A stretch of DNA of 64,000 nucleotides from Bifidobacterium breve (GCA_945860245.1 CAMAPO010000004.1:30930-94929), one strand, 5' to 3'. Counted from the first letter of the stretch, positions 1-10,786 are shown. The notes: generated from the sequence alone by a model not told the origin. Translations and numbers: made by a program.

Positions 1-865
1 TTACATATTTAAATGCCCAACGACCTTTATCGCAGTTCCATTCTTCGTTAACTGCGGCATCATCACCAGCAAGGCGACGTAAAGTCTTGCCGCGACGAAC
101 ATCGGTGCGCATATCGCAACCTGATGCACAGTGTTCGCAAGCAGATGGAGTTGAAACCAAATCAAAGGGACGAGCGCGGAAACGGTATGCCGCACCAGTT
201 AACGCACCAACTGGACAGATCTGCACAGTATTACCGGAGAAGTAAGATTCAAATGGTTGGTTTTCATAAATTCCAACTTGTTGCAGTGCACCGCGCTCGT
301 TGAGAGTAATAAATGGGTCATTTGCAATCTGTTCTGAGAAGCGAGTACAACGAGCGCAAAGCACACAACGCTCACGATCTAGAAGTACTTGTGAAGAGAT
401 CGCAATTGGCTTCTCGAAGGTGCGCTTTACGCCTTCAAAGCGGGTCTCACCATTTCCGGTGCTCATCGCTTGGTTCTGCAATGGGCATTCGCCACCCTTG
501 TCGCAGACTGGGCAATCAAGTGGGTGGTTAACAAGTAGAAGTTCCATAACTCCGCGTTGTGCTTTTTCAGCAACCGCCGATGTCAATTGTGTTTTTACAA
601 TCATGTTTGGTTCAACTGGGATTGTGCAAGATGCCTGCGGCTTAGGGAAAGCGCGGCCATTGATTTCAATATCAACTAAACATTGGCGGCAGGCTCCAAC
701 TGGATCCAAAAGTGGATGATCACAAAAACGTGGAATTTGAATTCCTAGTTTTTCTGCGGCACGAATAACTAAAGTTCCCTTTGGAACGCTGACTTCAAAA
801 CCATCAATCACAACGGTAATAAGTTCTACCTCTTGTGCTGTTGGGTTCTCTTGAGTCGTTGTCAT
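1..865 (-). CDS. nuoG: NADH-quinone oxidoreductase subunit G, N-terminal part (runs off window)
   Basis: NuoG carries a chain of iron-sulfur clusters in the peripheral arm of respiratory complex I and passes electrons from NADH toward menaquinone. About 288 residues are visible and the frame is still open at base 1. Seen: a [2Fe-2S] ferredoxin-like domain with Cys48, Cys59 and Cys62, then a [13 protein letters not shown] segment, then [10 protein letters not shown], then CPVGALTG, and finally the start of a molybdopterin-oxidoreductase-like Fe-S region (EHCASGCD). These are the standard NuoG cluster motifs in the standard order. The ATG at 865-863 overlaps the nuoF stop by one base (TAATG), which implies translational coupling. 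The partial length is only an effect of the window edge. Confidence 0.96.
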   Translation of the reverse strand, partial: MTTTQENPTAQEVELITVVIDGFEVSVPKGTLVIRAAEKLGIQIPRFCDHPLLDPVGACRQCLVDIEINGRAFPKPQASCTIPVEPNMIVKTQLTSAVAEKAQRGVMELLLVNHPLDCPVCDKGGECPLQNQAMSTGNGETRFEGVKRTFEKPIAISSQVLLDRERCVLCARCTRFSEQIANDPFITLNERGALQQVGIYENQPFESYFSGNTVQICPVGALTGAAYRFRARPFDLVSTPSACEHCASGCDMRTDVRRGKTLRRLAGDDAAVNEEWNCDKGRWAFKYV

Positions 866-2145
866 TATGCGTTCGCTCCCGAAAAGAGAGTTGATTTAAC
901 CGGATCGAATGGGCAGCCCCCATTTGTTAAGTGAGCGATGTATTCGTCACGGAAATATTGAATTGAAGATGTGATCGGGCTGGTTGCGCCATCACCAAGT
1001 GCGCAGAACGAGCGACCCATGATGTTGTCGCAGAGATCAAGTAACTTCGCTAGATCATCTTCGGTGCCAACGCCGTTTTCTAGATCACGCAGAATTTGAA
1101 CCAACCACCAAGTGCCTTCGCGACAAGGTGTGCACTTACCGCAAGATTCGTGCTTATAAAATTCAGTCCAACGAAGTACTGCGCGAACAACACAAGTTGT
1201 TTCATCAAAGATTTGCAGAGCTTTTGTGCCAAGCATTGAACCAGCAGCAGCAACGCCTTCGTAATCCAGCGGTGTATCTAAATGCTCATCGGTAAATAAC
1301 GGCGTTGATGATCCACCTGGTGTCCAGAATTTAAGTTTGTGGCCAGCACGGACTCCGCCAGAGAGTTCGAGAATTTCGCGCAGAGTAATTCCAAGAGGTG
1401 CCTCAAATTGACCAGGGTTTGTTACGTGGCCAGAGAGTGAATAAAGCGTGGTTCCCTTTGATTTTTCAGTGCCCATTGCCTGATACCACTGCGCACCGTT
1501 GGCGATGATGGCTGGTACTGATGCAATTGATTCAACGTTATTTACAACTGTTGGGCGCGCATAAAGACCGGCGATCGCAGGAAACGGTGGACGAAGTCTT
1601 GGTTGCCCGCGGAAGCCTTCAAGTGAATCAAGGAGCGCAGTTTCTTCACCGCAGATATATGCGCCAGCACCAACGTGCAGCACAATATCAATTCCTTTAC
1701 CGAGGTGACCAGCTTTGTAAGCATCTTCAATCGCTTGATTTACGCGGCGAACAACGTGGGTTACTTCTCCGCGAATATAAATAAATGCCTGCTTTGCGCG
1801 AATCGCGTGGCAAGCGATGATGCAACCTTCAATTAAGACGTGTGGGTTAGCCATCAAGAGCGGCGTATCTTTACAGGTACCTGGTTCTGATTCGTCTGCG
1901 TTAACGACTAAGTAATGATCTTTCTCATCACCTTGTGGAATAAATCCCCACTTCATTCCCGTTGGGAATCCTGCGCCACCGCGACCGCGAAGTCCAGAAT
2001 CTTTTACAAGTTGGATAACCGCATCCGGATCCATAGCAAGTGCTTTTGCAGATGCTTTGTAACCACCGTGACGGGTGTATGCCGCAATTGTGAATGAATC
2101 TTTCTCATCCCAATGCGCAGAAAGCACTGGAGCTAGTTTTGTCAT
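865..2145 (-). CDS. nuoF: NADH-quinone oxidoreductase subunit F (NADH/FMN-binding)
   Basis: NuoF binds NADH and FMN and is the electron entry point of complex I. The 426-residue product has the glycine-rich [13 protein letters not shown] nucleotide-binding loop near residues 51-63, a second binding stretch ([12 protein letters not shown], near 161-172) and the N3 [4Fe-4S] ligands Cys335, Cys338, Cys341 (SCGKCTPC) and Cys381. Length is normal for the family. It sits fifth in the nuoA-G operon, with one-base stop/start overlaps on both sides (TAATG with nuoE upstream and with nuoG downstream), so it is probably co-translated with both. Nothing is unusual. Confidence 0.97.
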   Translation of the reverse strand: MTKLAPVLSAHWDEKDSFTIAAYTRHGGYKASAKALAMDPDAVIQLVKDSGLRGRGGAGFPTGMKWGFIPQGDEKDHYLVVNADESEPGTCKDTPLLMANPHVLIEGCIIACHAIRAKQAFIYIRGEVTHVVRRVNQAIEDAYKAGHLGKGIDIVLHVGAGAYICGEETALLDSLEGFRGQPRLRPPFPAIAGLYARPTVVNNVESIASVPAIIANGAQWYQAMGTEKSKGTTLYSLSGHVTNPGQFEAPLGITLREILELSGGVRAGHKLKFWTPGGSSTPLFTDEHLDTPLDYEGVAAAGSMLGTKALQIFDETTCVVRAVLRWTEFYKHESCGKCTPCREGTWWLVQILRDLENGVGTEDDLAKLLDLCDNIMGRSFCALGDGATSPITSSIQYFRDEYIAHLTNGGCPFDPVKSTLFSGANA

Positions 2146-2771
2146 TACTTGCCCTCTCTCGAAAGTTTTAAACCGAGCAGAGTAGGCTCGCCAGCTTGCA
2201 GACCTTCATTAGCTTTCCCATCATTGATACCGGCAAGAACAGCAGATGCTTCTTTCCAAGTAACAAGTGAATTTGGTCCGCGCGTTGGAGCCTTTGGTGT
2301 TCCTTTACGCATTGAATCAACCAATTCTTTTGCAGATGAAACATCTTGGTTATCGTAAAATTCCCAGTTAGCCATTACGACAGGCGCGTAATCACAAGCC
2401 GCGTTACATTCAATGTGTTCTAACGAAACTTTACCATCGGCGGTCACGCCATCATTTTCAACGCCCAGGTGCTCTTTCAGCGCTGCAAATATTGCATCTC
2501 CGCCCATTACTGCGCACAAGGTATTGGTGCAGACGCCGACGTGATATTCACCAACTGGCTTGCGCTTGTATTGGGTGTAGAAAGTTGCAACCGCTGATAC
2601 TTCAGCAGTCTCAAGAGTCAGTAACTTTGCGATTAGCTCGATGCCTTCATTGGTTACATAACCAGCAAGTGATTGCTCATAATGCAGTAAAGGCATTATT
2701 GCAGAACGGCTGCGGGGGTAGCGTTTAATGATCGCATCCATAACTTGTAATTGATCAGGTGTGTAAGCCAT
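2145..2771 (-). CDS. nuoE: NADH-quinone oxidoreductase subunit E
   Basis: NuoE is the thioredoxin-fold [2Fe-2S] subunit (cluster N1a) that pairs with NuoF in the NADH dehydrogenase module. In the 208-residue product the four ligands are visible as Cys81 and Cys86 (C-x4-C) and Cys122 and Cys126 (C-x3-C). The N-terminal helical region and the VATFYTQY segment before the first cysteine are typical. The C-terminal 40 or so residues extend a little past the core fold, as in other actinobacterial NuoE. The start overlaps the nuoD stop and the stop overlaps the nuoF start by one base each. Confidence 0.96.
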   Translation of the reverse strand: MAYTPDQLQVMDAIIKRYPRSRSAIMPLLHYEQSLAGYVTNEGIELIAKLLTLETAEVSAVATFYTQYKRKPVGEYHVGVCTNTLCAVMGGDAIFAALKEHLGVENDGVTADGKVSLEHIECNAACDYAPVVMANWEFYDNQDVSSAKELVDSMRKGTPKAPTRGPNSLVTWKEASAVLAGINDGKANEGLQAGEPTLLGLKLSREGK

Positions 2772-4111
2772 TAGCGGTCAACGCCTCCCATCACAGGATC
2801 GATTGAGGCAACTGCGCCAATAATGTCGGCGACCATTGAGCCTTCGCACATTGCAGAAGTTGATTGCAGGTTGTTGAAAGATGGTTCGCGGAAGTGAACG
2901 CGATAAGGACGAGTTCCGCCGTCAGAGACAACGTGTGCACCGAGTTCACCGCGTGGTGACTCAACTGCGGAATAAACCTGACCTGCCGGAACGCGGAAAC
3001 CTTCAGTAACTAACTTGAAGTGGTGGATCAAAGATTCCATTGAAGTGCCCATAATTTCGCGGATATGGCTAAGTGAATTACCCATTCCGTCCGCACCGAT
3101 TGCCAGTTGTGCCGGCCATGCGATCTTCTTATCAGCAACCATCACTGGTGCGCCTTCAAGTGATTTAAGTTTTTCAGCGCATTGTTCAATAATGCGAAGT
3201 GATTGTTCTAGTTCGTTGATGCGAATTAAGAAACGACCATAAACATCGCAGGTGTCAGCTGTGACAACATCAAATTTATAATTTTCATAACCTGAGTAAG
3301 GCTGAATTTTGCGCAGATCAAGTGGCAGACCTGTTGCACGGATTACTGGACCAGTTACTCCAAGAGTTGTTGCACCAGCAAGATCTAAGTAACCAATACC
3401 TTCAGTGCGCTTCATCCAAATGCTGTTACCGACGAGCAACTTCTCATTATCTTTAAAGCTATGGCGCAGATCTTTAACTGTTGCCAAAATTTTCTCGACT
3501 GTGCCGGTGGGTAAATCTTGGGCGACTCCACCTGGGCGGATATAGGCCATATTCATACGTAGGCCAGAGATAAATTCAAAGATATCCAGAACCTTTTCGC
3601 GTTCGCGGAAGCAGAAGATCATTGGTGAAAGTGCGCCGAGTTCTAGCGCACCAGTACCGAGTGCGACCATATGTGAAGAAATTCGGTTGAACTCCATCAT
3701 CATTACGCGAATAACGTTAGCTTTTTCTGGAACATCATTGGTGATGCCGAGCAGCTTTTCAACACCTAAGCAGTAAGCCGCTTCGTTAAATAACGGAGCT
3801 AAGTAATCCATACGAGTCACAAATGTTGTGGCCTGGGTCCAATTGCGGAATTCAATATTCTTTTCAATTCCTGTGTGCAGGTAACCGATTCCGCAACGAA
3901 CTTCTGTGACAGTTTCACCTTCAAGTTCTAGAACTAAACGGAGCACACCGTGAGTTGATGGGTGCTGTGGCCCCATGTTTACAACAACGCGTTCTTCTTT
4001 CGCTTGTCCGATTTCAGTAACAAGTGAATCCCAATCGCCGCCGGTTACCGAAAAAACAGTACCTTCAGTGGTTTCGCGTGATGATGCATATGGATCCGCG
4101 TAAGTGCTCAC
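2771..4111 (-). CDS. nuoD: NADH-quinone oxidoreductase subunit D
   Basis: NuoD (49 kDa subunit homologue) helps form the quinone-binding chamber of complex I. The 446-residue product carries the conserved [17 protein letters not shown] motif near residue 45, which lines the quinone site, and the hydrogenase-large-subunit-like C-terminus ending near DPVMGGVDR. The chosen start is a GTG at 4111-4109 that overlaps the nuoC stop as GTGA, consistent with the tight packing of this operon. NuoC and NuoD are separate proteins here, not fused as in some enterobacteria. Confidence 0.97.
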   Translation of the reverse strand: MSTYADPYASSRETTEGTVFSVTGGDWDSLVTEIGQAKEERVVVNMGPQHPSTHGVLRLVLELEGETVTEVRCGIGYLHTGIEKNIEFRNWTQATTFVTRMDYLAPLFNEAAYCLGVEKLLGITNDVPEKANVIRVMMMEFNRISSHMVALGTGALELGALSPMIFCFREREKVLDIFEFISGLRMNMAYIRPGGVAQDLPTGTVEKILATVKDLRHSFKDNEKLLVGNSIWMKRTEGIGYLDLAGATTLGVTGPVIRATGLPLDLRKIQPYSGYENYKFDVVTADTCDVYGRFLIRINELEQSLRIIEQCAEKLKSLEGAPVMVADKKIAWPAQLAIGADGMGNSLSHIREIMGTSMESLIHHFKLVTEGFRVPAGQVYSAVESPRGELGAHVVSDGGTRPYRVHFREPSFNNLQSTSAMCEGSMVADIIGAVASIDPVMGGVDR

Positions 4112-4743
4112 TTGTAAGACCTCCGATCTGATGGAGGAGGTACAACCGCGCCCTTGTATTCCACAGCGATTCCGCCAAGTGCGTAATCCTTACGCTGAGG
4201 ATGTCCTTGCCAATCATCTGGCATCAAGATGCGAGTTAAACCAGGATGTCCGTCGAAGATGATTCCGAACATGTCAAAAGTTTCGCGCTCGTTCCAGTTT
4301 GATCCGGCCCATACTTCAACAAGTGATGGGATATGTGGATCGATATCTGGCACCGAAACTTCAAGGCGAATGCGCTGATTATTTGTTACAGATAACAAGT
4401 GATAAACAGCGTGGAGTTCGCGGTTGGCATCGTCTGGATAGTGCACACCAGATACGCCCATCGACATTTCAAATTTCAATTTATCGCGCAAGATGAGAGC
4501 AACTTCAACTAAACGCTCACGCTTAATGTGCAGCGTTAACTCGCCACGATCGACAACCACGCGTTCAATAGCATCTGCAAAATCAGGGTATGCGCGCTCT
4601 AGATCATCGGTTACCTGATCAAAATACCCGCCGAATGGACGCTGGGCCGAGCCCGCGCTGGCTGCGCTAGCAACCAAACCGCCGTAACCAGAGGTATCCC
4701 CAGTTCCGTGCGCGCCAAACATTCCTTGTTTGTCTTCAGACAT
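4108..4743 (-). CDS. nuoC: NADH-quinone oxidoreductase subunit C
   Basis: NuoC (30 kDa subunit homologue) lies beside NuoD in the peripheral arm. The 211-residue protein ends with the family signature: the [16 protein letters not shown] segment followed by [17 protein letters not shown]. The first 35 or so residues are Gly/Ala/Ser-rich and probably disordered, a common actinobacterial extension. The start lies directly next to the nuoB stop with no spacer. The stop overlaps the GTG start of nuoD. Confidence 0.96.
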   Translation of the reverse strand: MSEDKQGMFGAHGTGDTSGYGGLVASAASAGSAQRPFGGYFDQVTDDLERAYPDFADAIERVVVDRGELTLHIKRERLVEVALILRDKLKFEMSMGVSGVHYPDDANRELHAVYHLLSVTNNQRIRLEVSVPDIDPHIPSLVEVWAGSNWNERETFDMFGIIFDGHPGLTRILMPDDWQGHPQRKDYALGGIAVEYKGAVVPPPSDRRSYK

Positions 4744-5298
4744 TTACGCCAGCAACCCCTTTAACTGATGGGTTGGAACCGCTGCCATTGCTGCTGCTTC
4801 AACTTCCTTAATAACTTTTTCGCGGTTAGGTCCAAGTTTTTCATCATAAATCTGATCGTGCAATTTAAGGATTGCATCCATCAACATTTCTGGACGTGGC
4901 GGGCAACCCGGCAAGTAAATATCAACTGGTACTACGTGATCAACGCCTTGCACGATCGCGTAATTATTAAACATTCCACCTGAAGATGCACAAGCGCCCA
5001 TTGCGATAACCCACTTTGGCGCTGCCATTTGATCATAAATCTGGCGAAGCACGGGAGCCATCTTGTTTGAAACGCGACCGGCAACGATCATTAAATCTGC
5101 TTGACGTGGGGATGCGCGGAAAACTTCCATTCCAAAACGTGCAAGATCGTAACGACCTGCACCGGCTGCCATCATCTCGATCGCACAACATGCCAAACCA
5201 AAAGTTGCTGGCCAAAGGGAATTCTTACGCATATAACCTGCGAGTTTTTCAACTGAAGTTAAAACAATTCCGCTTGGTAACTTCTCTTCTAATCCCAT
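4744..5298 (-). CDS. nuoB: NADH-quinone oxidoreductase subunit B
   Basis: NuoB holds cluster N2, the last [4Fe-4S] centre before quinone. The 184-residue product shows the ligands as the adjacent pair Cys37-Cys38 ([10 protein letters not shown]), Cys103 (GACASSGG) and Cys132 (PGCPPRPE). Length matches the family. Its first ten bases overlap the 3' end of nuoA, so the two genes are probably translationally coupled. No independent promoter is apparent. Confidence 0.97.
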   Translation of the reverse strand: MGLEEKLPSGIVLTSVEKLAGYMRKNSLWPATFGLACCAIEMMAAGAGRYDLARFGMEVFRASPRQADLMIVAGRVSNKMAPVLRQIYDQMAAPKWVIAMGACASSGGMFNNYAIVQGVDHVVPVDIYLPGCPPRPEMLMDAILKLHDQIYDEKLGPNREKVIKEVEAAAMAAVPTHQLKGLLA

Positions 5299-5654
5299 TC
5301 GAGACCTCCACGGCGCCAGACATATGCATAAGCAACAAAGACTGTTGCGATAAAGATCGCCATTTCAACCAAGCCGAAGAGTCCCAACTGATCAAAGGTG
5401 ACAGCCCATGGATAAAGGAAAACGATTTCAATATCGAAGATAATAAAGAGCATTGCAGTTAAGAAATATTTAACTGGAAAGCGTCCACCTTGTGCAGCTT
5501 GCGGTGATGGTTCGATTCCGCATTCGTAGGCTTCTAACTTTGCGCGGTTGTAGCGTGCCGGCCCAGTAAGGGCTGCGGCCAAAATTGAAAAAACGGCGAA
5601 ACCAAAGCCAACTGCGGCAATAGCCAGAATCGGAACATATGGATTTGCGCTCAC
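5289..5654 (-). CDS. nuoA: NADH-quinone oxidoreductase subunit A
   Basis: NuoA is a small membrane subunit of complex I with three transmembrane helices. Seen: a hydrophobic segment near residues 8-28, the signature YECGIEPSP loop, and two more hydrophobic helices in the C-terminal half ([20 protein letters not shown] and the following one). I place the start at the GTG at 5654-5652, giving 121 residues, the normal family length. The frame stays open upstream to 5885, but that stretch overlaps menG antiparallel in codon content, has no membrane character and is not NuoA-like. The gene follows menG by 40 bases and is probably the first nuo gene. No strong Shine-Dalgarno is visible before the GTG. 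Confidence 0.93.
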   Translation of the reverse strand: MSANPYVPILAIAAVGFGFAVFSILAAALTGPARYNRAKLEAYECGIEPSPQAAQGGRFPVKYFLTAMLFIIFDIEIVFLYPWAVTFDQLGLFGLVEMAIFIATVFVAYAYVWRRGGLEWD

Positions 5655-5694
5655 AGGCGAAATCTTAAGGCGGGCAGCGGGGTAGCGCTGACCG

Positions 5695-6387
5695 TTACGC
5701 CTTGACGGCCATGTGAACTGCAACAACACCAAAGGTGAGGTTACGCCAGCCGATTTGGCTCCATCCCGCATCTGCGATCTGGGCGGCGAGCGCTTTTTGA
5801 TCTGGCCAGGCGCGGATCGATTCAGCCAAATAAATATAGGCATCTGGGTTAGATGAGGTCTTTTTCGCAATGAAGGGGAGGGCACGCATTAAGTAATTGG
5901 TATAGATCTTTCGAAATGGTGCCCAGGTTGGGCTAGAAAACTCGGCTATAACTATCCGGCCGCCCTTTTTGGTCACCCGTAGGGCTTCCCTGAGCGCCTT
6001 ATCGGTATCAGAAGTATTGCGTAGGCCAAAAGAGATGGTCACAACGTCGAATTCGCCATCAGAAAAGGGGAGATTTAAGGCATCAGCGAAGGTAAAGGGT
6101 AGATGCGGGCGGGCTTTGCGGCCGGCCGCCAACATCCCTTGCGAAAAGTCAGCTGGAATCACATCAGCACCCGCGGCAGCCAACGGTGCAGAACTAGCTC
6201 CTGTACCCGCGGCCAGATCCAGGATCTTCATCCCCGGCTTTGGCGCAATGATCGCAGTGGTTGCCCGGCGCCATCTCTTGGTCTGGCCAAGGCTCAGTAA
6301 ATCATTGACCAGGTCGTATCTCTTGGCCACGCCATCGAACATTGCCGCGACTTCGTCTGGGTTCTTATCCATATTTGCGCGCGACAT
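5695..6387 (-). CDS. menG: Demethylmenaquinone methyltransferase
   Basis: MenG (UbiE family) is the SAM-dependent C-methyltransferase for the last step of menaquinone synthesis. The product shows [13 protein letters not shown] near the N-terminus, the SAM-binding loop [23 protein letters not shown] for the adenine side, and the family signature ITISFGLRN-like segment ([12 protein letters not shown]). I chose the ATG at 6387-6385, giving 230 residues, because family members start about 20 residues before the AKRYD motif; an in-frame ATG twelve codons upstream is less likely. It lies directly upstream of nuoA on the same strand, so quinone maturation and complex I may be co-expressed. Confidence 0.94.
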   Translation of the reverse strand: MSRANMDKNPDEVAAMFDGVAKRYDLVNDLLSLGQTKRWRRATTAIIAPKPGMKILDLAAGTGASSAPLAAAGADVIPADFSQGMLAAGRKARPHLPFTFADALNLPFSDGEFDVVTISFGLRNTSDTDKALREALRVTKKGGRIVIAEFSSPTWAPFRKIYTNYLMRALPFIAKKTSSNPDAYIYLAESIRAWPDQKALAAQIADAGWSQIGWRNLTFGVVAVHMAVKA

Positions 6388-6448
6388 GGGCTCAGTCTCT
6401 CGCAAGAGTAGGCTCATCCACAACTTAAAAGCGATTTAGGGAGAATTA

Positions 6449-7039
6449 ATGTCGATCTCAACTGGCTCACTTCGCGCGACGGTATTTCCGCGCAGCACTG
6501 CTCTGACCCATGCGGGATTCATTATCGGTGGCACCTTATTTATCGCTGCCTTGGCACAAATTGCTATTCCTGTTCCGGGCTCGCCGGTCCCAGTTACTGG
6601 GCAAACTTTGGCGGTTTACTTAATCGGTACCACTTACGGAGCGCGACTCGGTTTTGCAACATTTGCTACATATCTATTAGCCGGAATCGCTGGTGCACCA
6701 GTCTTTGCGCCAGCTGCAACTGTAGGACTTGCGCGCCTTACCGGTGCAACCGGTGGATATTTAATTGGAATGTTGGTTGCAGCTTTTGTACTTGGCGCGC
6801 TCGCCGATCGCAAAGCAGATCAAAAATTTAAAACTTCTTTTCCTGCGTTGATTTTAGGAAGCGCAATTGTCTTTACCTTTGGATTGGTATGGCTTCACAC
6901 ATCACTTAATTTAACTTGGGCGCAAACAATTAGCGCTGGTCTGACACCATTTATCTTTGGTGAAGTTATCAAAATCGCAATTACCGCAACTTCACTTCCG
7001 CTTATCTGGCGGAAAATTTCTCAGAAACTCACACGCTAA
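6449..7039 (+). CDS. bioY: Biotin transporter substrate-binding subunit BioY
   Basis: BioY is the membrane-embedded S component that captures biotin for ECF-type import; some BioY proteins also work without a dedicated energising module. The 196-residue protein is strongly hydrophobic with about six membrane segments. It carries the family region IPVPGSPVPVTGQTLAVYL near residues 42-60 and a Gly-rich GATGGYLIGM helix. The start has a good ribosome-binding site (AGGGAGAATTAATG). No bioM or bioN partner lies next to it, so it would need a shared ECF module encoded elsewhere. It starts divergently from menG across 61 bases. Confidence 0.93.
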   Translation: MSISTGSLRATVFPRSTALTHAGFIIGGTLFIAALAQIAIPVPGSPVPVTGQTLAVYLIGTTYGARLGFATFATYLLAGIAGAPVFAPAATVGLARLTGATGGYLIGMLVAAFVLGALADRKADQKFKTSFPALILGSAIVFTFGLVWLHTSLNLTWAQTISAGLTPFIFGEVIKIAITATSLPLIWRKISQKLTR

Positions 7040-7050
7040 AGTAATTTCTT

Positions 7051-8271
7051 ATGCCTTCCCTTATTCCAGTAACTTCTGCGCGCCTTGGCGATCACCTGCC
7101 GTTATTAGAACTTCTGCCAGATAGCGCACCGCTGACTTGGGTACGTGGCGGAGATGGATTGGTCGGTTGGGGAAATTACGCATCTACAGTTGTTAAAGGT
7201 GCAAACCGCTTTACCGATGCACGAAATTGGTGGCATCAACAGTTAGAAAAATTCGCAATTGCTGATTCAGTTCACGCCAGCGGAACTGGACCAATTCTCT
7301 TTACCTCGTTCTCCTTTGATCCAGATGAGGAATCTGTACTAGTAATCCCCCAAATTGTCGTTGGAATGCGCAACGGCAGCTCTTGGATCACTTGGATTGG
7401 CGATCAAGCACAGCCAAAACTCTTGGAAGAAGTTCCAGCGCTGGCAGATGCTGAATTTAATTGGGGCGATGGTTCGCTAAGCCCATCTGAATGGCAATTG
7501 CGTGTAACACAAGCTATTAAAGAGATTGAAGATACCAATCTTGAAAAAGTTGTTCTCGCGCGCGATTTAAAAATTAATTCACATCGCCAAATTGATGCCC
7601 GAAAGATATTACGTAATTTAAGCGCTGAATATCCTTCGACTTGGATCTTTGCAGTCGATGGTTTGGTCGGTGCAACACCCGAACTTCTGCTGCGCCTCTC
7701 GCGCGGCATGGTTACCTCGCGCGTTCTCGCTGGCACAATCAGCAAGACCGGTGATGACGAGAAAGATTTAGCACTTGCCGCATCCCTCGCGCGATCATCC
7801 AAAGATTTAGAGGAACATGAATACGCAGTCCGATCAGTTGCAGATGCGCTCGAACTATTCTGCACATCAACTAACGTTCCCGAATCTCCCTTTGTATTGC
7901 ACTTAGCAAATGTTATGCATCTGGCAACAGATGTAACTGGTGCGCTAATCGAAAGCAAGAAGAGCGTTGATGCTTTTACTATTCTCGATAAGTTACATCC
8001 ATCAGCAGCGGTCTGCGGAACTCCCACTAACATCGCCGCCGATGTCATTAAACGAATCGAAGGTATGTCACGTGGTCGTTACGCTGGCCCCGTCGGCTGG
8101 CTTGACGCTCGCGGTGATGGCGAACTTGGTATCGCTTTGCGCTGCGGTCAGATCACCGAAAATGAGATCCAAATTTATGCTGGATGCGGAATTGTTGCTG
8201 GCTCTAACCCAGAGAAAGAGCTGACCGAGAGCAGTGCGAAATTTGCACCAATGCGAACTGCATTAATTTAA
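7051..8271 (+). CDS. menF: Isochorismate synthase
   Basis: MenF converts chorismate to isochorismate, the entry step of menaquinone synthesis. The 406-residue product has the chorismate-binding domain in its C-terminal two thirds. Visible motifs are EKVVLARD, GATPELLLRL, AGTISKTGDD, HPSAAVCGTPT, RGRYAGPVGW and the final YAGCGIVAGSNPEKE. The neighbouring genes for the rest of the pathway favour the menaquinone role over siderophore synthesis (EntC). It follows bioY by 11 bases without a clear Shine-Dalgarno. Its 3' end overlaps that of the convergent menD by four bases, with both stop codons read from a shared TTTAAA-type palindrome. Confidence 0.94.
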   Translation: MPSLIPVTSARLGDHLPLLELLPDSAPLTWVRGGDGLVGWGNYASTVVKGANRFTDARNWWHQQLEKFAIADSVHASGTGPILFTSFSFDPDEESVLVIPQIVVGMRNGSSWITWIGDQAQPKLLEEVPALADAEFNWGDGSLSPSEWQLRVTQAIKEIEDTNLEKVVLARDLKINSHRQIDARKILRNLSAEYPSTWIFAVDGLVGATPELLLRLSRGMVTSRVLAGTISKTGDDEKDLALAASLARSSKDLEEHEYAVRSVADALELFCTSTNVPESPFVLHLANVMHLATDVTGALIESKKSVDAFTILDKLHPSAAVCGTPTNIAADVIKRIEGMSRGRYAGPVGWLDARGDGELGIALRCGQITENEIQIYAGCGIVAGSNPEKELTESSAKFAPMRTALI

Positions 8272-9842
8272 ATTGATTCCATCTTGGCATAAAGGCTCTT
8301 AATTAGATCAGCATTAGATTCACGGCTCGGTACATCGCAGACCACCACGCTGAATCCTGAAATTGGTTTCTTAATCTCATCCCGCAATTGTTCAACCGAT
8401 GAAATAACCTTTGCATCTAGCCCCATAGCTTTGGCTATAGCAGCAGGATCGAGGCCATGTGGAGTTCCAAAGACTTGCTCAAATCCATTAATTCCACGTT
8501 GCGGCAGCGTTGAGAAAATTCCACCACCATCATTATTTATTACAAAGATTCGCAAGTTAATTTCTTCACGATGAATTAAGCCGGTGATATCGTGCAAAAA
8601 GGCAAGGTCTCCCAGCACTGCAAATGTTGCGCTATTAGCAGTTGCAATACCAAGAGCGGTCGAGATATTTCCATCAATTCCCGCAAGGCCACGATTAGCA
8701 AAAGTCAAAATTCCTTTTCGTGCAGCACCGAAAGCCTCGATATCGCGAATCGGCCGAGAAGAAGAGATAAATAGAGTTGCGCCATCTGGCAAATGTTGCG
8801 AAATCTCACGGGCGATTAAGGGTTCTGACCAAGCGGATATTTCTTTTACAACTTTAGAAGTTCGCTCTGAATACTTGTTCCACTTAGCCAACCACTCAGG
8901 ATCTGCCGGGGCGGTGTAAAGCTCTGGTAATTCAGTGAATTTCTTCTCTGCCATTCGATCAGAATCAACGGTTGCGATACGTGGGTCGATTACAAAAGTT
9001 GCTCGCGCTAAATTGATGAGTGCATTTACCGAACGAGATAAAGTCGTGCGCCCAATAACTATCACAGTATCTGGTGCTAGATCTTTTGCAATGGTGATTG
9101 AGGTTAGAAAGAGGCTGGCATGTGCGTTTGCGTTAGGAAAAGTTAATGGATCCTCACTTAAAATTGGCCAGCCAAGTTGCTCAGCAAATTTTGCTACTTC
9201 TTCAACCGCTAAACCACCACGATCGTGTCCGATCACCAATAAGCCGCGAGTAGATTTGCTAGCCAAGGTGCCAGCTTTCTTGCGATCAAATTTTCTAGGA
9301 GGGCTCACTTTTAAGCCATCTAACCAAGCAGTGTCAGTGTTACCAATTAGCGGTTCTTCAAATTGCACATTTAAATGCACTGGTCCGGTTTGCAAAGCAT
9401 TTAGTGGAAGTTCTAATGGATAGACCGCACCTGAAACATCGGCAAAGTAGCGAACTGCTTTGCCGAAAATTCTTGCTTGTTCAGTAGTTTGATTTGCGCC
9501 AGTGCGACGTAATTCGGCTGGGCGATCAGCAGTTATTACAAAGAGTGGAATATTTGAGTGTGAGGCCTCAAGTACTGCTGGGTGGAAATTAGCAACTGCA
9601 GTTCCACTTGTACAAATTACGGGTACGGGGCGGTTTGTCGCTTTCGCTAGACCAAGTGCAAAGAAAGCGGCAGTTCGCTCATCAATGCGGATATGTAATT
9701 TTATTAAACCTAAATCTTGCGCAGTTACTAGCGCCAGCGATAGCGGCGCATTACGTGAACCCGGAGAAATAACCGCATCGGTGATTCCAGCTTCAATGAT
9801 TTGGCGCACGATTACACGCGCCAAGCGCGTTGCTTGGTTCAT
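8268..9842 (-). CDS. menD: SEPHCHC synthase
   Basis: MenD is the thiamine-diphosphate enzyme that joins isochorismate and 2-oxoglutarate to form 2-succinyl-5-enolpyruvyl-6-hydroxy-3-cyclohexene-1-carboxylate. The 524-residue product opens with the family N-terminus, including ISPGSRNAPLSLAL near residue 25. It has IDERTAAFFALGLAKA with the conserved catalytic Glu, CTSGTAVANFHPAVLEA, and the ThDP/metal site GDLAFLHD with NNDGGGIFS downstream. The order and length fit MenD. It overlaps menC by four bases (ATGA) and is the second-to-last step before ring closure in this menB-menC-menD strand group. Confidence 0.96.
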   Translation of the reverse strand: MNQATRLARVIVRQIIEAGITDAVISPGSRNAPLSLALVTAQDLGLIKLHIRIDERTAAFFALGLAKATNRPVPVICTSGTAVANFHPAVLEASHSNIPLFVITADRPAELRRTGANQTTEQARIFGKAVRYFADVSGAVYPLELPLNALQTGPVHLNVQFEEPLIGNTDTAWLDGLKVSPPRKFDRKKAGTLASKSTRGLLVIGHDRGGLAVEEVAKFAEQLGWPILSEDPLTFPNANAHASLFLTSITIAKDLAPDTVIVIGRTTLSRSVNALINLARATFVIDPRIATVDSDRMAEKKFTELPELYTAPADPEWLAKWNKYSERTSKVVKEISAWSEPLIAREISQHLPDGATLFISSSRPIRDIEAFGAARKGILTFANRGLAGIDGNISTALGIATANSATFAVLGDLAFLHDITGLIHREEINLRIFVINNDGGGIFSTLPQRGINGFEQVFGTPHGLDPAAIAKAMGLDAKVISSVEQLRDEIKKPISGFSVVVCDVPSRESNADLIKSLYAKMESI

Positions 9843-10786
9843 TTAAGTAACGCTCCAACTCTCATAATGCGATTCTTCCACCATTCATATCGCTCTGGTG
9901 ACACATCAAGGCCAGCTAAATGTGGAGATATCTGACTTAAAGTGATTTTTCCATCGATAATTTCATGTTTTGCAACATCGCTAGCTAAAAGCGATCCAGT
10001 AGCCAAACCACAGTCAAAGGTTAGATCACTAATGGATGCAGCGAGTTCAAGTCCATACTCGATTCCGATGGCGCTCTCTAGGGCACTCGAGACAACAACT
10101 GGTAAGCCGTGATGTGCTGCAATATCAAGTGATCGTTGGATTCCGCCTAATGGTTGAACTTTGAGCATCACGATATCTGCGGCACCCGTGAGGTCAACGG
10201 CGAATGGATCGGACGCTTTACGAATGATTTCATCTGCTGCAATACGAAGTGGAATATTTATCTTGCTCTTTAGTTCGCGCAGTTCTTCAACTGTTGCACA
10301 AGGTTGCTCGACGTATTCAAGTGGCCCAATCTCTTCGTAATATGCATATAAATGGGTGAGCGCTTCATCTACTGACCAGAGTCCGTTTACATCAACCCGG
10401 ATGGAAGCCTTTGGCGCGCTAGAGAAAACTCGAGCCACGCGGATGACATCTTCGGTGAGATTTCGTCCGACCTTTACTTTAAAAGTTTTAACACCTGCGT
10501 AAGTTCGCATCAAAGATTCGATCTCTTTTTTATCGTTGAGTTCAGGGATTATCCCGTTGACTGCAATGGCATCTCGATATCGCGCAGGGCGAGCAACTGT
10601 AGCTGCTTCTATGGCGCTAGCTAGCCACGGCCGACATTCGTTATCGTCGTATTCCAGAAATGGTGAGAACTCCCCCCATCCTTGCGGGCCCTGCATAAGC
10701 GCAACTTCGCGAAACGTTACGCCCCGAAAATTGGTGCGCGTAGGAAGAGTGATTACACGAAGCGTTGCAAGGAGGTCATCAAACAT
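9839..10786 (-). CDS. menC: o-Succinylbenzoate synthase
   Basis: MenC dehydrates SHCHC to o-succinylbenzoate and belongs to the enolase superfamily. In the 315-residue product the FKVKVG segment provides the catalytic lysine pair. The metal-binding acids follow as RVDVNG, YVEQP and RIAADEI, and the second lysine is in VMLKVQPLGG. The late SALESAIG motif is typical of MenC. It lies five bases downstream of menB and overlaps menD by four bases, so menB-menC-menD are probably one transcript. Confidence 0.94.
   Translation of the reverse strand: MFDDLLATLRVITLPTRTNFRGVTFREVALMQGPQGWGEFSPFLEYDDNECRPWLASAIEAATVARPARYRDAIAVNGIIPELNDKKEIESLMRTYAGVKTFKVKVGRNLTEDVIRVARVFSSAPKASIRVDVNGLWSVDEALTHLYAYYEEIGPLEYVEQPCATVEELRELKSKINIPLRIAADEIIRKASDPFAVDLTGAADIVMLKVQPLGGIQRSLDIAAHHGLPVVVSSALESAIGIEYGLELAASISDLTFDCGLATGSLLASDVAKHEIIDGKITLSQISPHLAGLDVSPERYEWWKNRIMRVGALLK

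Noticed and set aside
1-195. Minus-strand frame of 64 codons at the left edge
   Set aside because: It is in a different frame from nuoG, which runs through the same bases with its Fe-S cysteine motifs intact.
5655-5885. 77-codon upstream extension of nuoA
   Set aside because: It overlaps menG on the same strand in another frame, has no membrane character and is not NuoA-like. The GTG at 5654 gives the family length.
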